Assembly: GCA_964019055.1 (NCBI GenBank)
Contig: OZ025221.1
Coordinates: forward strand, 7,160,468 to 7,224,467
Source: Anthopleura xanthogrammica
Taxonomy: Eukaryota; Cnidaria; Anthozoa; Actiniaria; Actiniidae
Direction of reading: 5' to 3'
Length of the DNA stretch: 64,000 nucleotides
Shown: positions 1 through 10,782 of the stretch, piece after piece
Layout of the letters: each line of letters starts with the position of its first letter
How positions within the stretch are numbered: position 1 is the first letter of the stretch
Notes under the pieces: generated by a model
What the model saw: only the letters and a program-made list of their open reading frames with translations
What the model was told of the DNA's origin: nothing
Database searches by the model: none
Made by a program: the position numbers and the translations under genes

Positions 1-3000
1 CCAAGTAAAGATGGACACTGCCATTGATAAAGCAAGTGGCTTGTTTAGCATTGGCATCTGAAAACAGTTGCAAAAGAGTAAGCATTTCATTTAGAACCCC
101 CTGCCTTACAGCTTCATCTTGCAATTGAAGACCTTGTTGAAAAAGACCAATTATCAAATGGAAAACGGACTTTCCGTTCGGTAATGTATCGTTAATATTC
201 GTTCCACAGTTTATCAAAAATCTACAGATCTCTACCAGCATCTTAACTACATTAGTTCTAAGTAACCATTCCGAATGCAAACTAAGTTCTGACAAGCAAA
301 ACAACAGAGGTGTTTGACCTTGGTGGTTTCTGATGTTCATTGTTGCTCCATACTTCCTCAGTAGGTGAAATATTTCCATGACTTCCGTTTGGGATACACC
401 AACAAATGGCAGGAGAGTTGCATAGTGAAGGAACGTGTGGCCATGCGAGTCCGCACTGTTAGGATCAGCACCTAAATTCACAAATACAGGAACTACTTGT
501 GACAGTTGCTCACTTGAGACTTGTTCCAATATGTTTTCTATGGCTTGTTTAGTTGGACCATTAGGACCATTAGCTATGGACAAGAACTCAGAAAGATATC
601 CTTTGTGCACCAAATATGAATAGTAAGATTTGACTTCACCCAAAGGCGTACATGTAAACATAATTTTACAAAACAGTACATCTATTAGTGCTTTTACTAC
701 AATTTGTTCTGTAGCACCTTTTCTAAAAAGCAGATTCAATTGCTCAGTCAGATCAAAACGATTCGTAAGGACACGAACATCATTGTTCAACATCTCTTCG
801 ATAAAAAATGATAAAATGCTTAAACTGCAATTGTCTTTCAAAGAGAGATTTCCACCATTGTCGAGAAGAAAAGAAGCAACTTTTGGTGTACGCTGCAGGG
901 CATAAAATAGGGGCGTTCTGCCATAGCGATTTCTCACATTTATTAAGGCTTTACCTTTCTCCACCAAAGCTTTGACATGAAACTCAAACTCAGATCTGAC
1001 CAAATAAAACAATGGAGTTTCACCTTTGTTGTCAGGTAGGTTGACATCAGCACCTGCATCAATCAATAAACTAATGCTGCTTACAGGAAAACAGCCTGAT
1101 ATGGAAAAAAAAGCAGTTTCGCCATTATCATTAGTCTTGCTGACATCGGCACCAGCATCAATTAACGCCCGCATAATATTTTCATTGTCCTTTTTGACTG
1201 CACTAAACAAAGCAGTTTCTCCATTATCATCAGTCTTGTTGACATCAGCACCAGCATCAATTAACGCCCGCACAATACTTGCATTGTCTTTTCTGACTGC
1301 ACTAAACAAAGCAGTTTCTGCATTATCATCAGTCTTGTTTACATCAGCACCAGCATCACTTAACGCCCGCACAATACTTTCATTGTTTTCTTCGACTGCT
1401 CTAAACAAAGCAGTTTCTTCATTATCATCAGTCTTGTTTACATCAGCACCAGCATTAATTAACGCCCGCACAATACTTTCATTGTTTTCTTCGACTGCTC
1501 TAAACAATGCTGTTTGGCCAAATATATCAGTCTTGTTGACATCAGCACCAGCATCAATTAACGCCCGCACAATACTTTCATTGTTTTCTTCGACTGCACT
1601 AAACAATGCTGTTTCTCCATTATGATCAGTCTTGTTTACATCAGCACCAGCATTAATTAACGCCCGCAAAATACCTTCATTGTCATTGCTGACTGTACTA
1701 AACAAAGCAGTTTCTCCAATATCATCAGTCTTGTTTACATCAGCACCAGCATAAATTAACGCCCGCACAATACTTTCATTGTCATTTCTGACTGTACTAA
1801 AAAAAGCAGTTTCTGCATTATCATCAGTCTTGTTTACATCAGCACCAGCATCAATTAACGCCCGCACAATACTTTCATTGTTTTCTTCGACTGCTCTAAA
1901 CAATGCTGTTTGGCCAAATATATCAGTCTTGTTGACATCAGCACCAGCATCAATTAACGCCCGTAAAATACCTTCATTGTCATTGCTGACTGTACTAAAC
2001 AAAGCAGTTTCTCCATTATCATCAGTCTTGTTTACATCAGCACCAGCATCAATTAACGCCCGCACAATACTTTCATTGTTTTCTTCGACTGCTCTAAACA
2101 AAGCAGTTTCTTCATTATCATCAGTCTTGTTTACATCAGCACCAGCATCAATTAACGCCCGCACAATACTTTCATTGTCATTTCTGAATGCACTAAACAA
2201 TGCTGTTTGGCCTTTATTATCAGTCTTGTTGACATCAGCACCAGCATCAATTAACGCCCGCACAATACTTTCATTGTTTTCTTCGACTGCACTAAACAAT
2301 GCTGTTTCGCCAAATATATCAGTCTTGTTGACATCAGCACCAGCATTAATTAACGCCCGCACAATACTTTCATTGTCATTTCTGACTGTACTAAAAAAAG
2401 CAGTTTCTCCATTATCATCAGTCTTGTTTACATCAGCACCAGCATTAATTAACGCCCGCACAATACTTTCATTGTTTTCTTCGACTGCTCTAAACAATGC
2501 TGTTTGGCCAAATATATCAGTCTTGTTTACATCAGCACCAGCATCAATTAACGCCCGCACAATACTTTCATTGTTTTCTTCGACTGCTCTAAACAATGCT
2601 GTTTGGCCAAATATATCAGTCTTGTTGACATCAGCACCAGCATCAATTAACGCCCGTAAAATACCTTCATTGTCATTGCTGACTGTACTAAACAAAGCAG
2701 TTTCTCCATTATCATCAGTCTTGTTTACATCAGCACCAGCATCAATTAACGCCCGCACAATACTTTCATTGTTTTCTTCGACTGCTCTAAACAAAGCAGT
2801 TTCTTCATTATCATCAGTCTTGTTTACATCAGCACCAGCATCAATTAACGCCCGCACAATACTTTCATTGTCATTTCTGAATGCACTAAACAATGCTGTT
2901 TGGCCTTTATTATCAGTCTTGTTGACATCAGCACCAGCATCAATTAACGCCCGCACAATACTTTCATTGTTTTCTTCGACTGCACTAAACAATGCTGTTT

Positions 3001-6000
3001 CGCCAAATATATCAGTCTTGTTGACATCAGCACCAGCATTAATTAACGCCCGCACAATACTTTCATTGTCATTTCTGACTGTACTAAAAAAAGCAGTTTC
3101 TCCATTATCATCAGTCTTGTTTACATCAGCACCAGCATTAATTAACGCCCGCACAATACTTTCATTGTTTTCTTCGACTGCTCTAAACAATGCTGTTTGG
3201 CCAAATATATTAGTCTTGTTGACATCAGCACCAGCATCAATTAACGCCCGCAAAATACCTTCATTGTCATTGCTGACTGTACTAAACAAAGCAGTTTCTC
3301 CAATATCATCAGTCTTGTTTACATCAGCACCAGCATTAATTAACGCCCGCACAATACTTTCATTGTCATTTCTGACTGTACTAAACAATGCTGTTTGGCC
3401 AAATATATCAGTCTTGTTGACATCAGCACCAGCATAAATTAACGCCCGCACAATACTTTCATTGTCATTTCTGACTGTACTAAACAAAGCAGTTTCTCCA
3501 ATATCATCAGTCTTGTTTACATCAGCACCAGCATAAATTAACGCCCGCACAATACTTTCATTGTCATTTCTGACTGTACTAAACAATGCTGTTTCGCCAT
3601 TATCATGAGTCTTGTTGACATCAGCACCAGCATTAATTAACGCCCGCAAAATACTTTCATTGTCATTGCTGACTGTACTAAACAAAGCAGTTTCTCCAAT
3701 ATCATCAGTCTTGTTTACATCAGCACCAGCATCAATTAACGCCCGCACAATACTTTCATTGTCGTTTTGAACTGCACTAAACAATGCTGTTTGGCCTTTA
3801 TTATCAGTCTTGTTGACATCAGCACCAGCATTAATTAACGCCCGCACAATACTTCCATTGTTTTCTTCGACTGCTCTAAACAATGCTGTTTGGCCAAATA
3901 TATCAGTCTTGTTGACATCAGCACCAGCATCAATTAACGCCCGCACAATACTTTCATTGTTTTCTTCGACTGCACTAAACAATGCTGTTTCTCCATTATG
4001 ATCAGTCTTGTTTACATCAGCACCAGCATTAATTAACGCCCGCAAAATACCTTCATTGTCATTGCTGACTGTACTAAACAAAGCAGTTTCTCCAATATCA
4101 TCAGTCTTGTTTACATCAGCACCAGCATAAATTAACGCCCGCACAATACTTTCATTGTCATTTCTGACTGTACTAAAAAAAGCAGTTTCTGCATTATCAT
4201 CAGTCTTGTTTACATCAGCACCAGCATCAATTAACGCCCGCACAATACTTTCATTGTTTTCTTCGACTGCTCTAAACAATGCTGTTTGGCCAAATATATC
4301 AGTCTTGTTGACATCAGCACCAGCATCAATTAACGCCCGCAAAATACCTTCATTGTCATTGCTGACTGTACTAAACAAAGCAGTTTCTCCATTATCATCA
4401 GTCTTGTTTACATCAGCACCAGCATCAATTAACGCCCGCACAATACTTTCATTGTTTTCTTCGACTGCTCTAAACAAAGCAGTTTCTTCATTATCATCAG
4501 TCTTGTTTACATCAGCACCAGCATCAATTAACGCCCGCACAATACTTTCATTGTCATTTCTGAATGCACTAAACAATGCTGTTTGGCCTTTATTATCAGT
4601 CTTGTTGACATCAGCACCAGCATCAATTAACGCCCGCACAATACTTTCATTGTTTTCTTCGACTGCACTAAACAATGCTGTTTGGCCAAATATATCAGTC
4701 TTGTTGACATCAGCACCAGCATAAATTAACGCCCGCACAATACTTTCATTGTCATTTCTGACTGTACTAAACAAAGCAGTTTCTCCAATATCATCAGTCT
4801 TGTTTACATCAGCACCAGCATAAATTAACGCCCGCACAATACTTTCATTGTCATTTCTGACTGTACTAAACAATGCTGTTTCGCCATTATCATGAGTCTT
4901 GTTGACATCAGCACCAGCATTAATTAACGCCCGCAAAATACTTTCATTGTCATTGCTGACTGTACTAAACAAAGCAGTTTCTCCAATATCATCAGTCTTG
5001 TTTACATCAGCACCAGCATCAATTAACGCCCGCACAATACTTTCATTGTCGTTTTGAACTGCACTAAACAATGCTGTTTGGCCTTTATTATCAGTCTTGT
5101 TGACATCAGCACCAGCATTAATTAACGCCCGCACAATACTTCCATTGTTTTCTTCGACTGCTCTAAACAATGCTGTTTGGCCAAATATATCAGTCTTGTT
5201 GACATCAGCACCAGCATCAATTAACGCCCGCAAAATACCTTCATTGTCATTGCTGACTGTACTAAACAAAGCAGTTTCTCCATTATCATCAGTCTTGTTT
5301 ACATCAGCACCAGCATCAATTAACGCCCGCACAATACTTTCATTGTTTTCTTTGACTGCTGTAAACAAAGCAGTTTTCGTTTTGTTAAAAAAATTAGTAG
5401 CAGTCTTGTTTACATCAGCACCAGCATCAATTAACGCCTGCACAATACTTTCATTGTTTTCTTCGACTGCTCTAAACAAAGCAGTTTCTCCGTTATCATC
5501 AGTCTCGTTTACATCAGCACCAGCATCAATTAACGCCCGCACAATACTTTCATTGTCATTTCTGAATGCACTAAACAATGCTGTTTGGCCTTTATCATCA
5601 GTCTTGTTTACATCAGCACCAGCATCAATTAACGCCCGCACAATACTTTCATTGTTTTCTTCGACTGCTCTAAACAAAGCAGTTTCTTCATTATGATCAG
5701 TCTTGTTTACATCAGCACCAGCATCAATTAACGCCCGCACAATACTTTCATTGTCATTTCTGAATGCACTAAACAATGCTGTTTGGCCAAATATATCAGT
5801 CTTGTTGACATCAGCACCAGCATTAATTAACGCATCTACTACTTCTCTATTATTGTTACCAACCGCGTAAAATAAAGGAGTTTTGTGAAATTTGTCGATT
5901 GCATTAACATCAGCTTTTCCATCAATCAATGAGTGGACTATATTTTGTTGGTCACCTAACACAGCAAAGAATAAACAACTGTTTCCATCTTTGTCTTTAA

Positions 6001-6208
6001 CATTAACATTTCCACCAGCCTTGATCAGGGCATGAACCACATTTTCAAAGTTACCAAGAACAGCATAAAATAGAGGAGTTCTTTTCCAGTCTTCATCAGT
6101 TATATTCACATCTGCTCCATTGCTGAGCAATTCACGGATCTTACTTTGATTGTTATTCTTGACAGCATCAAACAGAGTCAATTGTTCACCTTCTTCCGAC
6201 TGACTCAT
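1..6208 (-). CDS. giant single-exon ankyrin-repeat protein, 3' end beyond window
   Basis: The minus strand is open without a stop from an ATG at 6208 to the window edge (2,069 codons). An in-frame TAG lies 19-21 nt upstream of this ATG, so it is the natural start unless an upstream exon exists. The protein opens MSQSEEGEQLTLFDAVKNNN, then has about four diverged ankyrin repeats. These are followed by 48 near-identical 33-residue repeats (pattern GADVNKTD..G.TALFRAV, then VRALIDA) coded by 1043-5807, and by a more diverged ankyrin-like C-terminal part down to position 1. The TALF/TPLF helix-1 motif and GADVN loop define the ankyrin fold, a protein-interaction scaffold. No catalytic domain, signal peptide or membrane segment is visible in the part present. 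One repeat near 5340-5450 carries four extra residues. Its biological partner cannot be inferred. Confidence is high for the fold and frame, low for role. Confidence 0.93.
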   Translation of the reverse strand, partial: MSQSEEGEQLTLFDAVKNNNQSKIRELLSNGADVNITDEDWKRTPLFYAVLGNFENVVHALIKAGGNVNVKDKDGNSCLFFAVLGDQQNIVHSLIDGKADVNAIDKFHKTPLFYAVGNNNREVVDALINAGADVNKTDIFGQTALFSAFRNDNESIVRALIDAGADVNKTDHNEETALFRAVEENNESIVRALIDAGADVNKTDDKGQTALFSAFRNDNESIVRALIDAGADVNETDDNGETALFRAVEENNESIVQALIDAGADVNKTATNFFNKTKTALFTAVKENNESIVRALIDAGADVNKTDDNGETALFSTVSNDNEGILRALIDAGADVNKTDIFGQTALFRAVEENNGSIVRALINAGADVNKTDNKGQTALFSAVQNDNESIVRALIDAGADVNKTDDIGETALFSTVSNDNESILRALINAGADVNKTHDNGETALFSTVRNDNESIVRALIYAGADVNKTDDIGETALFSTVRNDNESIVRALIYAGADVNKTDIFGQTALFSAVEENNESIVRALIDAGADVNKTDNKGQTALFSAFRNDNESIVRALIDAGADVNKTDDNEETALFRAVEENNESIVRALIDAGADVNKTDDNGETALFSTVSNDNEGILRALIDAGADVNKTDIFGQTALFRAVEENNESIVRALIDAGADVNKTDDNAETAFFSTVRNDNESIVRALIYAGADVNKTDDIGETALFSTVSNDNEGILRALINAGADVNKTDHNGETALFSAVEENNESIVRALIDAGADVNKTDIFGQTALFRAVEENNGSIVRALINAGADVNKTDNKGQTALFSAVQNDNESIVRALIDAGADVNKTDDIGETALFSTVSNDNESILRALINAGADVNKTHDNGETALFSTVRNDNESIVRALIYAGADVNKTDDIGETALFSTVRNDNESIVRALIYAGADVNKTDIFGQTALFSTVRNDNESIVRALINAGADVNKTDDIGETALFSTVSNDNEGILRALIDAGADVNKTNIFGQTALFRAVEENNESIVRALINAGADVNKTDDNGETAFFSTVRNDNESIVRALINAGADVNKTDIFGETALFSAVEENNESIVRALIDAGADVNKTDNKGQTALFSAFRNDNESIVRALIDAGADVNKTDDNEETALFRAVEENNESIVRALIDAGADVNKTDDNGETALFSTVSNDNEGILRALIDAGADVNKTDIFGQTALFRAVEENNESIVRALIDAGADVNKTDIFGQTALFRAVEENNESIVRALINAGADVNKTDDNGETAFFSTVRNDNESIVRALINAGADVNKTDIFGETALFSAVEENNESIVRALIDAGADVNKTDNKGQTALFSAFRNDNESIVRALIDAGADVNKTDDNEETALFRAVEENNESIVRALIDAGADVNKTDDNGETALFSTVSNDNEGILRALIDAGADVNKTDIFGQTALFRAVEENNESIVRALIDAGADVNKTDDNAETAFFSTVRNDNESIVRALIYAGADVNKTDDIGETALFSTVSNDNEGILRALINAGADVNKTDHNGETALFSAVEENNESIVRALIDAGADVNKTDIFGQTALFRAVEENNESIVRALINAGADVNKTDDNEETALFRAVEENNESIVRALSDAGADVNKTDDNAETALFSAVRKDNASIVRALIDAGADVNKTDDNGETALFSAVKKDNENIMRALIDAGADVSKTNDNGETAFFSISGCFPVSSISLLIDAGADVNLPDNKGETPLFYLVRSEFEFHVKALVEKGKALINVRNRYGRTPLFYALQRTPKVASFLLDNGGNLSLKDNCSLSILSFFIEEMLNNDVRVLTNRFDLTEQLNLLFRKGATEQIVVKALIDVLFCKIMFTCTPLGEVKSYYSYLVHKGYLSEFLSIANGPNGPTKQAIENILEQVSSEQLSQVVPVFVNLGADPNSADSHGHTFLHYATLLPFVGVSQTEVMEIFHLLRKYGATMNIRNHQGQTPLLFCLSELSLHSEWLLRTNVVKMLVEICRFLINCGTNINDTLPNGKSVFHLIIGLFQQGLQLQDEAVRQGVLNEMLTLLQLFSDANAKQATCFINGSVHLYL
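1043..5807 (-). repeat. coding satellite: 48 tandem 99-bp ankyrin units
   Basis: The unit is 99 bp and in frame throughout. The distance between the first and last GADV codons is 4,764 bp, equal to 47 units of 99 bp plus one of 111 bp. Higher-order copies are visible: blocks recur at 693 bp (7 units, near 1961 and 2654), 1,287 bp (13 units, near 3810 and 5097) and 2,376 bp (24 units, near 1779 and 4155). Units come in a few subtypes that differ at the same positions (for example VEENN versus VSNDN or FRNDN). Confidence 0.95.
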
Positions 6209-8805
6209 TTGTCCTTCATAAAATATCTACTTCTCAGGCCCTTATTTTTTGGACACACTGTTCATTGTTCAGGTATAGCAGCGACATGTCGTACATTGAA
6301 TGTTCTTGTTCCTTTAGATCTACTTTACAGATCCTGGTAATGCTTTCAGTGTTATCCCCAAATGTGAGGAAGACCTGATCTATAAAGATAATTTAGTTAG
6401 TAAATGACAGACCAGGATTTTTGGGGTTTTCAAACTGATCTACGTACTATTATTTAAAACAAATGTTGAATACTGCTGGTGAATACTGGTAATATACAGC
6501 AATTTGTTCTCTATATGTCAGCTAATACATTCAGATAGAATGCACTATAATATATAATTATTATATATTTTACTTTAGACAATATTACATAAGACCCAAA
6601 ATGCATTCCTCAAACCTAGTTTTGACCAACCCCTCATCTTCAGTCATGAGTAATACAAGACATTCAAGACCACCTCTCAACACATTCATAAAAAATTCTA
6701 ACTCCTGACTAAGACTTCTGTTTGCACTCAAACTTGGAGGAAAAATTTGTATTTATCAATGCTATGGTTTGAAGTGTTTTTCTTTTGAAATAAAATTTAT
6801 TTTTGATTTCTGATTTTTTGTTTAAGTTATGACGTATTTCCGGGTCCAACTGCTCACAAAAATCGCTAAAATAGTGGGAAAAATGTTCTCAATGATTTAA
6901 ACTCCACCTGAAACAATTGGAACTTTGGACGACAAATCCTGTCACGAAGAAAAAGTAAGAAAAACCTTTATAGAACTTTTTTGTTTTGGACCCGGAAGTC
7001 GTTTTTTCCTTCGATTGACGTCACCCGTCAGAATTTCTACGCACTCCAAGCTAATTCAAACCGATGGGACATCCTGACTTCGTTCGAGTTTTACCGACAC
7101 GATTTTCGGATGCTTTATTAAATGGTTTGACTCAACAAGACTACTACAAATAAACATGAGGTACAAAGAAGTTTATTCGGGCTTTCATTTTGATATTAAG
7201 AACTGAAGAGTAATGAGAAATATTGTTAAATCGAACGCATGCATTTTGACCCTCAGATCGATCTCTTATAAAGTTATTCAACTCACGGCTCACTCGTTAA
7301 ACATTTACGAACTGTTGATTGATTTACAAATATATACGAACATAGAAAATTATGGAATGTAAAGCAATTCTGAGGGTAGTTTTGAGCAATTATTTGCTCG
7401 TCTTACCGTTCTAAACGAAAGATTCATGTAGTAAACAAATAATGCTGACCTCAAACAAACGTGTCTCCGTCAGCTCGCTTTGCCGACTTTCTGTCTGCGA
7501 CTTTTAAGTTTAAATAATTAAAATTACGTATGATAAAACTCGGACTGGAATCGGAAGGATATGGAAGTTGGACTTCACCAAAAGGGTATTTTCCATGATG
7601 TAGTTTTTGATTTAACTTTTTTTCCAAAATGGCTTTCACTGTACATTTATAGTAGGCAGTCTCTCACTGTCTTTTGAAAAACGACGAAAAAAGAAAACGA
7701 GGCCTCGACAGTACGATACATCAGAAATATTAGAAACCAAATTACGGTCGGCTTATTTTATAATTGATCACTCTTTTTCCACAAAGGGTGGGTCAAGGGG
7801 ACCCTAGGACCCACTCGGTCCAGGTATGCCAGTGCACGCTGCCACCAGCGTCTAGTTTACGTATAGATCGGGGTTGCAGTTCTAGTACTATTTATCTAAA
7901 TAATTTGAGCATAAACGTAGTAATTTCCTGCATAAAAATTTAATAATAAGTCAGATAATTTGACCGTTCTTTATCTATCTATTCATCTAAGTTTTTGGCT
8001 GGCATAATAGTGTTTGAACCCTTGGTTTATTTGAGTTATCCACATATCCGTGGGCCATATTTACCGCTCGATCCTTTTCGTACAATGAAAATAAATTCAA
8101 ACAAATGCGTTAAAAATAGCTAGGGAGTTACTCAGTCAAGTTCACCTCACTCTCCCCTATTATGGTTCTATTTTATAAAAGGCATGTAAGACACGTCCAG
8201 CAGCAAAAAACATGTCAGAGAACAAGTTTTCGACGTTTGTTTGTTGTTTCAGACAGCGGCGATATTTACCGAAACGATTTCAAGACTTGTAGGTCAAACC
8301 TTATTCTGGCCTTGCGATATTGGATTGGACTTTTAAAGCTAATATTGAGGTACAAAATTATAGATTTCAAAATGACAAATTATGTATGTTGAGCGCCGTC
8401 GTAACTATGAAATTAGTTCTGATCTTTAGATTTGTTATTTGAGATACATACTTGATTGTTCAGCGACCTGTCGATAGGACTGACTCCAAGGACTTCCAAA
8501 ACCAGTCAAAATTGAATCCAATTGAAATCAGATGAACTGAACTTTGTTAGGGCTCCAAAAGAACCACGAATGGTTTCCGTATGAGTGGTAATGTTGTGGT
8601 GTCTTTGGTGTTGTCTCGAGTACGTTCGCCACTGCACTGGGAAGCCACTTTTACTAATAATACTCTGAATTCGAGTACTGGCTTCCCAGTTTAATCCATC
8701 GATTATTATCAAGTCTCTGTAGAACACATGGTCGATTTGATGTTTGCTTTACGCTGTTTGGAGGCCAATTTTCCAAGTACAACAGATAAATTTGAGCTGT
8801 ATTCC
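6209..8805. other. intergenic, no gene recognised
   Basis: This is the upstream region of the ankyrin gene. Open frames here are short and resemble nothing I recognise. The stretch 6828-7005 has a short inverted motif (a tccgggtccaac-like arm and ggacccgga), suggesting a decayed foldback element. No promoter motif is convincing. Confidence 0.5.
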
Positions 8806-9277
8806 AAGATACAAAAGTTCGCATACGTTGCTAAACCAACTGGAACCAGAACGTCATGCAAACGTCGGTCGTCTGATGGTGATCATCTGATCTGCCGGAA
8901 ATAAATCCAATGTTTCGTAATTAGCTCATTGATTCACAGCATCTCTTGTATTTTGAAATATGTTATCTAACCGTCTTGATCATAAAGAGTATTTCAAAGT
9001 TGTTCAACCAAGTTGAATTCCCCAAAAGAGCAGAAAGTGTTCAATAACTCAAAGCCATCATGCAGTCGAAATGATACTATACTTCCGCCTTGGCTTTACA
9101 CAGGGAGCCCAGCATAGGTATCATTTACAGCCCGGCAGAAACAAGAATGATGAATTTGAGTGGGCTGTGTTCCGAGATACAAAAATTCGCTTACATTGCT
9201 AACAACCAGAACGTAATGCAAACGTCGGCCGTCTGATCATCTGACTGTGATCAGTGTGATGTGTCGGGAACAAATCC
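8806..9277. repeat. diverged direct repeat pair
   Basis: About 100 bp at 8806-8905 recurs at 9176-9277 with scattered differences (shared words include cagaacgt, atgcaaacgtcgg and gtctgat). The intervening DNA is unrelated. This looks like two old copies of a dispersed repeat. Confidence 0.7.
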
Positions 9278-9494
9278 TAACGGCCTTTCCGGAATTGATC
9301 AAGGGACTGGGAACGAGTCTATAAATATTAATCTAATTAAGAAACAAACTCCATCACATGAAAGACCACACTAAAAGTATTAAGTTTACCAAGTTTTAGA
9401 ATGTTTGGGCAAATACTGACTGATTTACAGGCTTTACACAAATCGTAAAAATAAGAGAGAATGAGTAAGGTTTTTGGGGACGCTGTCCTCAAAT

Positions 9495-9919
9495 GAATAT
9501 TCGAATATTCATCATTCTCGTTCCCAGATCCTACTCATTAGCCAAATCGTTGACTCTGGGAAACCGTACTGCCCGGAAGCCAGAATCTTGCGACCAGGTC
9601 GTCAGAGCGCATGCTCTATCTCAGGATCGCTGACTATAAAATGCCGGCTCAACCTTACTAACGGCTTGCTTATGACTTCTGTTTGCAAAAGTTTCATATG
9701 TTCGACAAATGGAAATAGGATTTGATTCAAGATTCGAAGGTATGTAACCGTTCTAGTCGATTTGGCTTCCTTGGTTTCCGTTGGTATGTTTTTTATCCTA
9801 TTAACCAATCAGAGCTCATTGCTATGTTATTATCAACAGCTAATGAAATTTGATATGTTTTTAGGGTTAGAAAGTTGAGAAGGCTCTGGGTACGAGAATG
9901 AATATTCATTTGAATATTC
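9495..9919. mobile_element. MITE-like element with about 40-bp terminal inverted repeats
   Basis: The left end (gaatattc twice, then attctcgttcccaga) is mirrored at the right end by tctgggtacgagaat followed by gaatattc twice. The arms are about 40 bp and the whole is about 425 bp. No transposase frame lies inside, so it is a non-autonomous DNA element. A target duplication is not clear. Confidence 0.7.
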
Positions 9920-9944
9920 GTAGATTCAAAATGAAAACATTATC

Positions 9945-10215
9945 AACACATTTACAGAGAGTATTCAGTTCAGTCCCTTGGCCTTTGGGATCAATGCTTA
10001 TATAGAGCTGAGTGTCATCAGCATAAAACATGCATTGTAAATCATGGCCGAGAATAATATCCTGTCAAGGTGCAAGGTATAATATAAATAGAAGAAGCCC
10101 CAGTACAGATCCCTGGGGAACGTCAAATTCAAGTGGAGTAAAACAGTGTAATTACCAATGATAACAAATTGCCTAAAATGCCTGGGTTTTGTGGAGAGAA
10201 TATTCGATTGTTTTG
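9945..10215 (-). mobile_element. degenerate LINE reverse transcriptase fragment (CR1/L2-like)
   Basis: Minus-strand translation, pieced across frames, gives FVIIGNYTVLL, then VPQGSVLG, then YADDTQLYI. The last two are the QG and catalytic YADD boxes of non-LTR reverse transcriptases, in the right order and spacing. Internal stops and frameshifts show it is dead. It has been broken off at the left, next to the MITE ending at 9919. Confidence 0.85.
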
Positions 10216-10682
10216 AATATTGAAGTTTTACGTTCAAGCGTGAAGTTCGTTGACTGTAGCTGTGATCCAATGCTTCATAACTGGAGCGCGCTACTAGGGC
10301 TGGGGTCGAGAGTGTGTATAAAAAAGAAAATTTAGGAAGATAGAAAGAAAGGAAGCATACTGGTACCCCTCCCAGTGACGTACCATTGAGGTATATCATT
10401 ATTATTTTATTTATAAACATCAATTTAAAATAATTCAAATTTTTTACAGAGTTGAGAGTTAGAGACCCGGTCATTGTTTTTCGCCTGGGGTCAGGTCAGA
10501 GGATGTTTTTCTTTTTTTTAGGGGGGGGGGGGGTGATTTTTAGACAACTGGAGGGAGATCAGCTATATATTGACCCGACAGGCATCAGAGGGGGGATCTT
10601 ACAAAGATGAGAGAGTAGCAACCATAATTGGGGTGGGGGTGTCATAAAATAGATAGTGCCTCTGCGCCGATTAGTTAATTTT

Positions 10683-10688
10683 TATTAT
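10683..10688 (-). terminator. candidate poly(A) signal for TMEM104
   Basis: AATAAA on the minus strand, about 95 nt downstream of the TMEM104 stop codon. It is the first such hexamer seen downstream, but the motif is common in AT-rich DNA. Confidence 0.4.
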
Positions 10689-10782
10689 GTTGCAACAAAA
10701 ATCCTCCGACTCCCCCTCCCCTCCCCCTTCCGCAGGCGACAAATTATAACCAGCCCCTCAGTAATTTGGAACGAATGTTCCA

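Noticed and set aside
1026..5696. Long plus-strand open frames reading TSAPASINARTIL repeats
   Set aside because: They are the antisense shadow of the minus-strand ankyrin repeats, break at base changes, and match no fold.
1043..5807. CRISPR-like regular repeat array
   Set aside because: There are no spacers: units are contiguous 99-bp coding repeats in frame with flanking ankyrin sequence.
7451..7639. 62-codon minus frame beginning MKAILEKKLNQKLHHG
   Set aside because: Upstream of the ankyrin gene on the same strand, but an in-frame stop before the ankyrin ATG and no matching splice signals make it unlikely to be an upstream exon.
8506..8727. 73-codon minus frame
   Set aside because: No recognisable domain, next to dispersed repeats.
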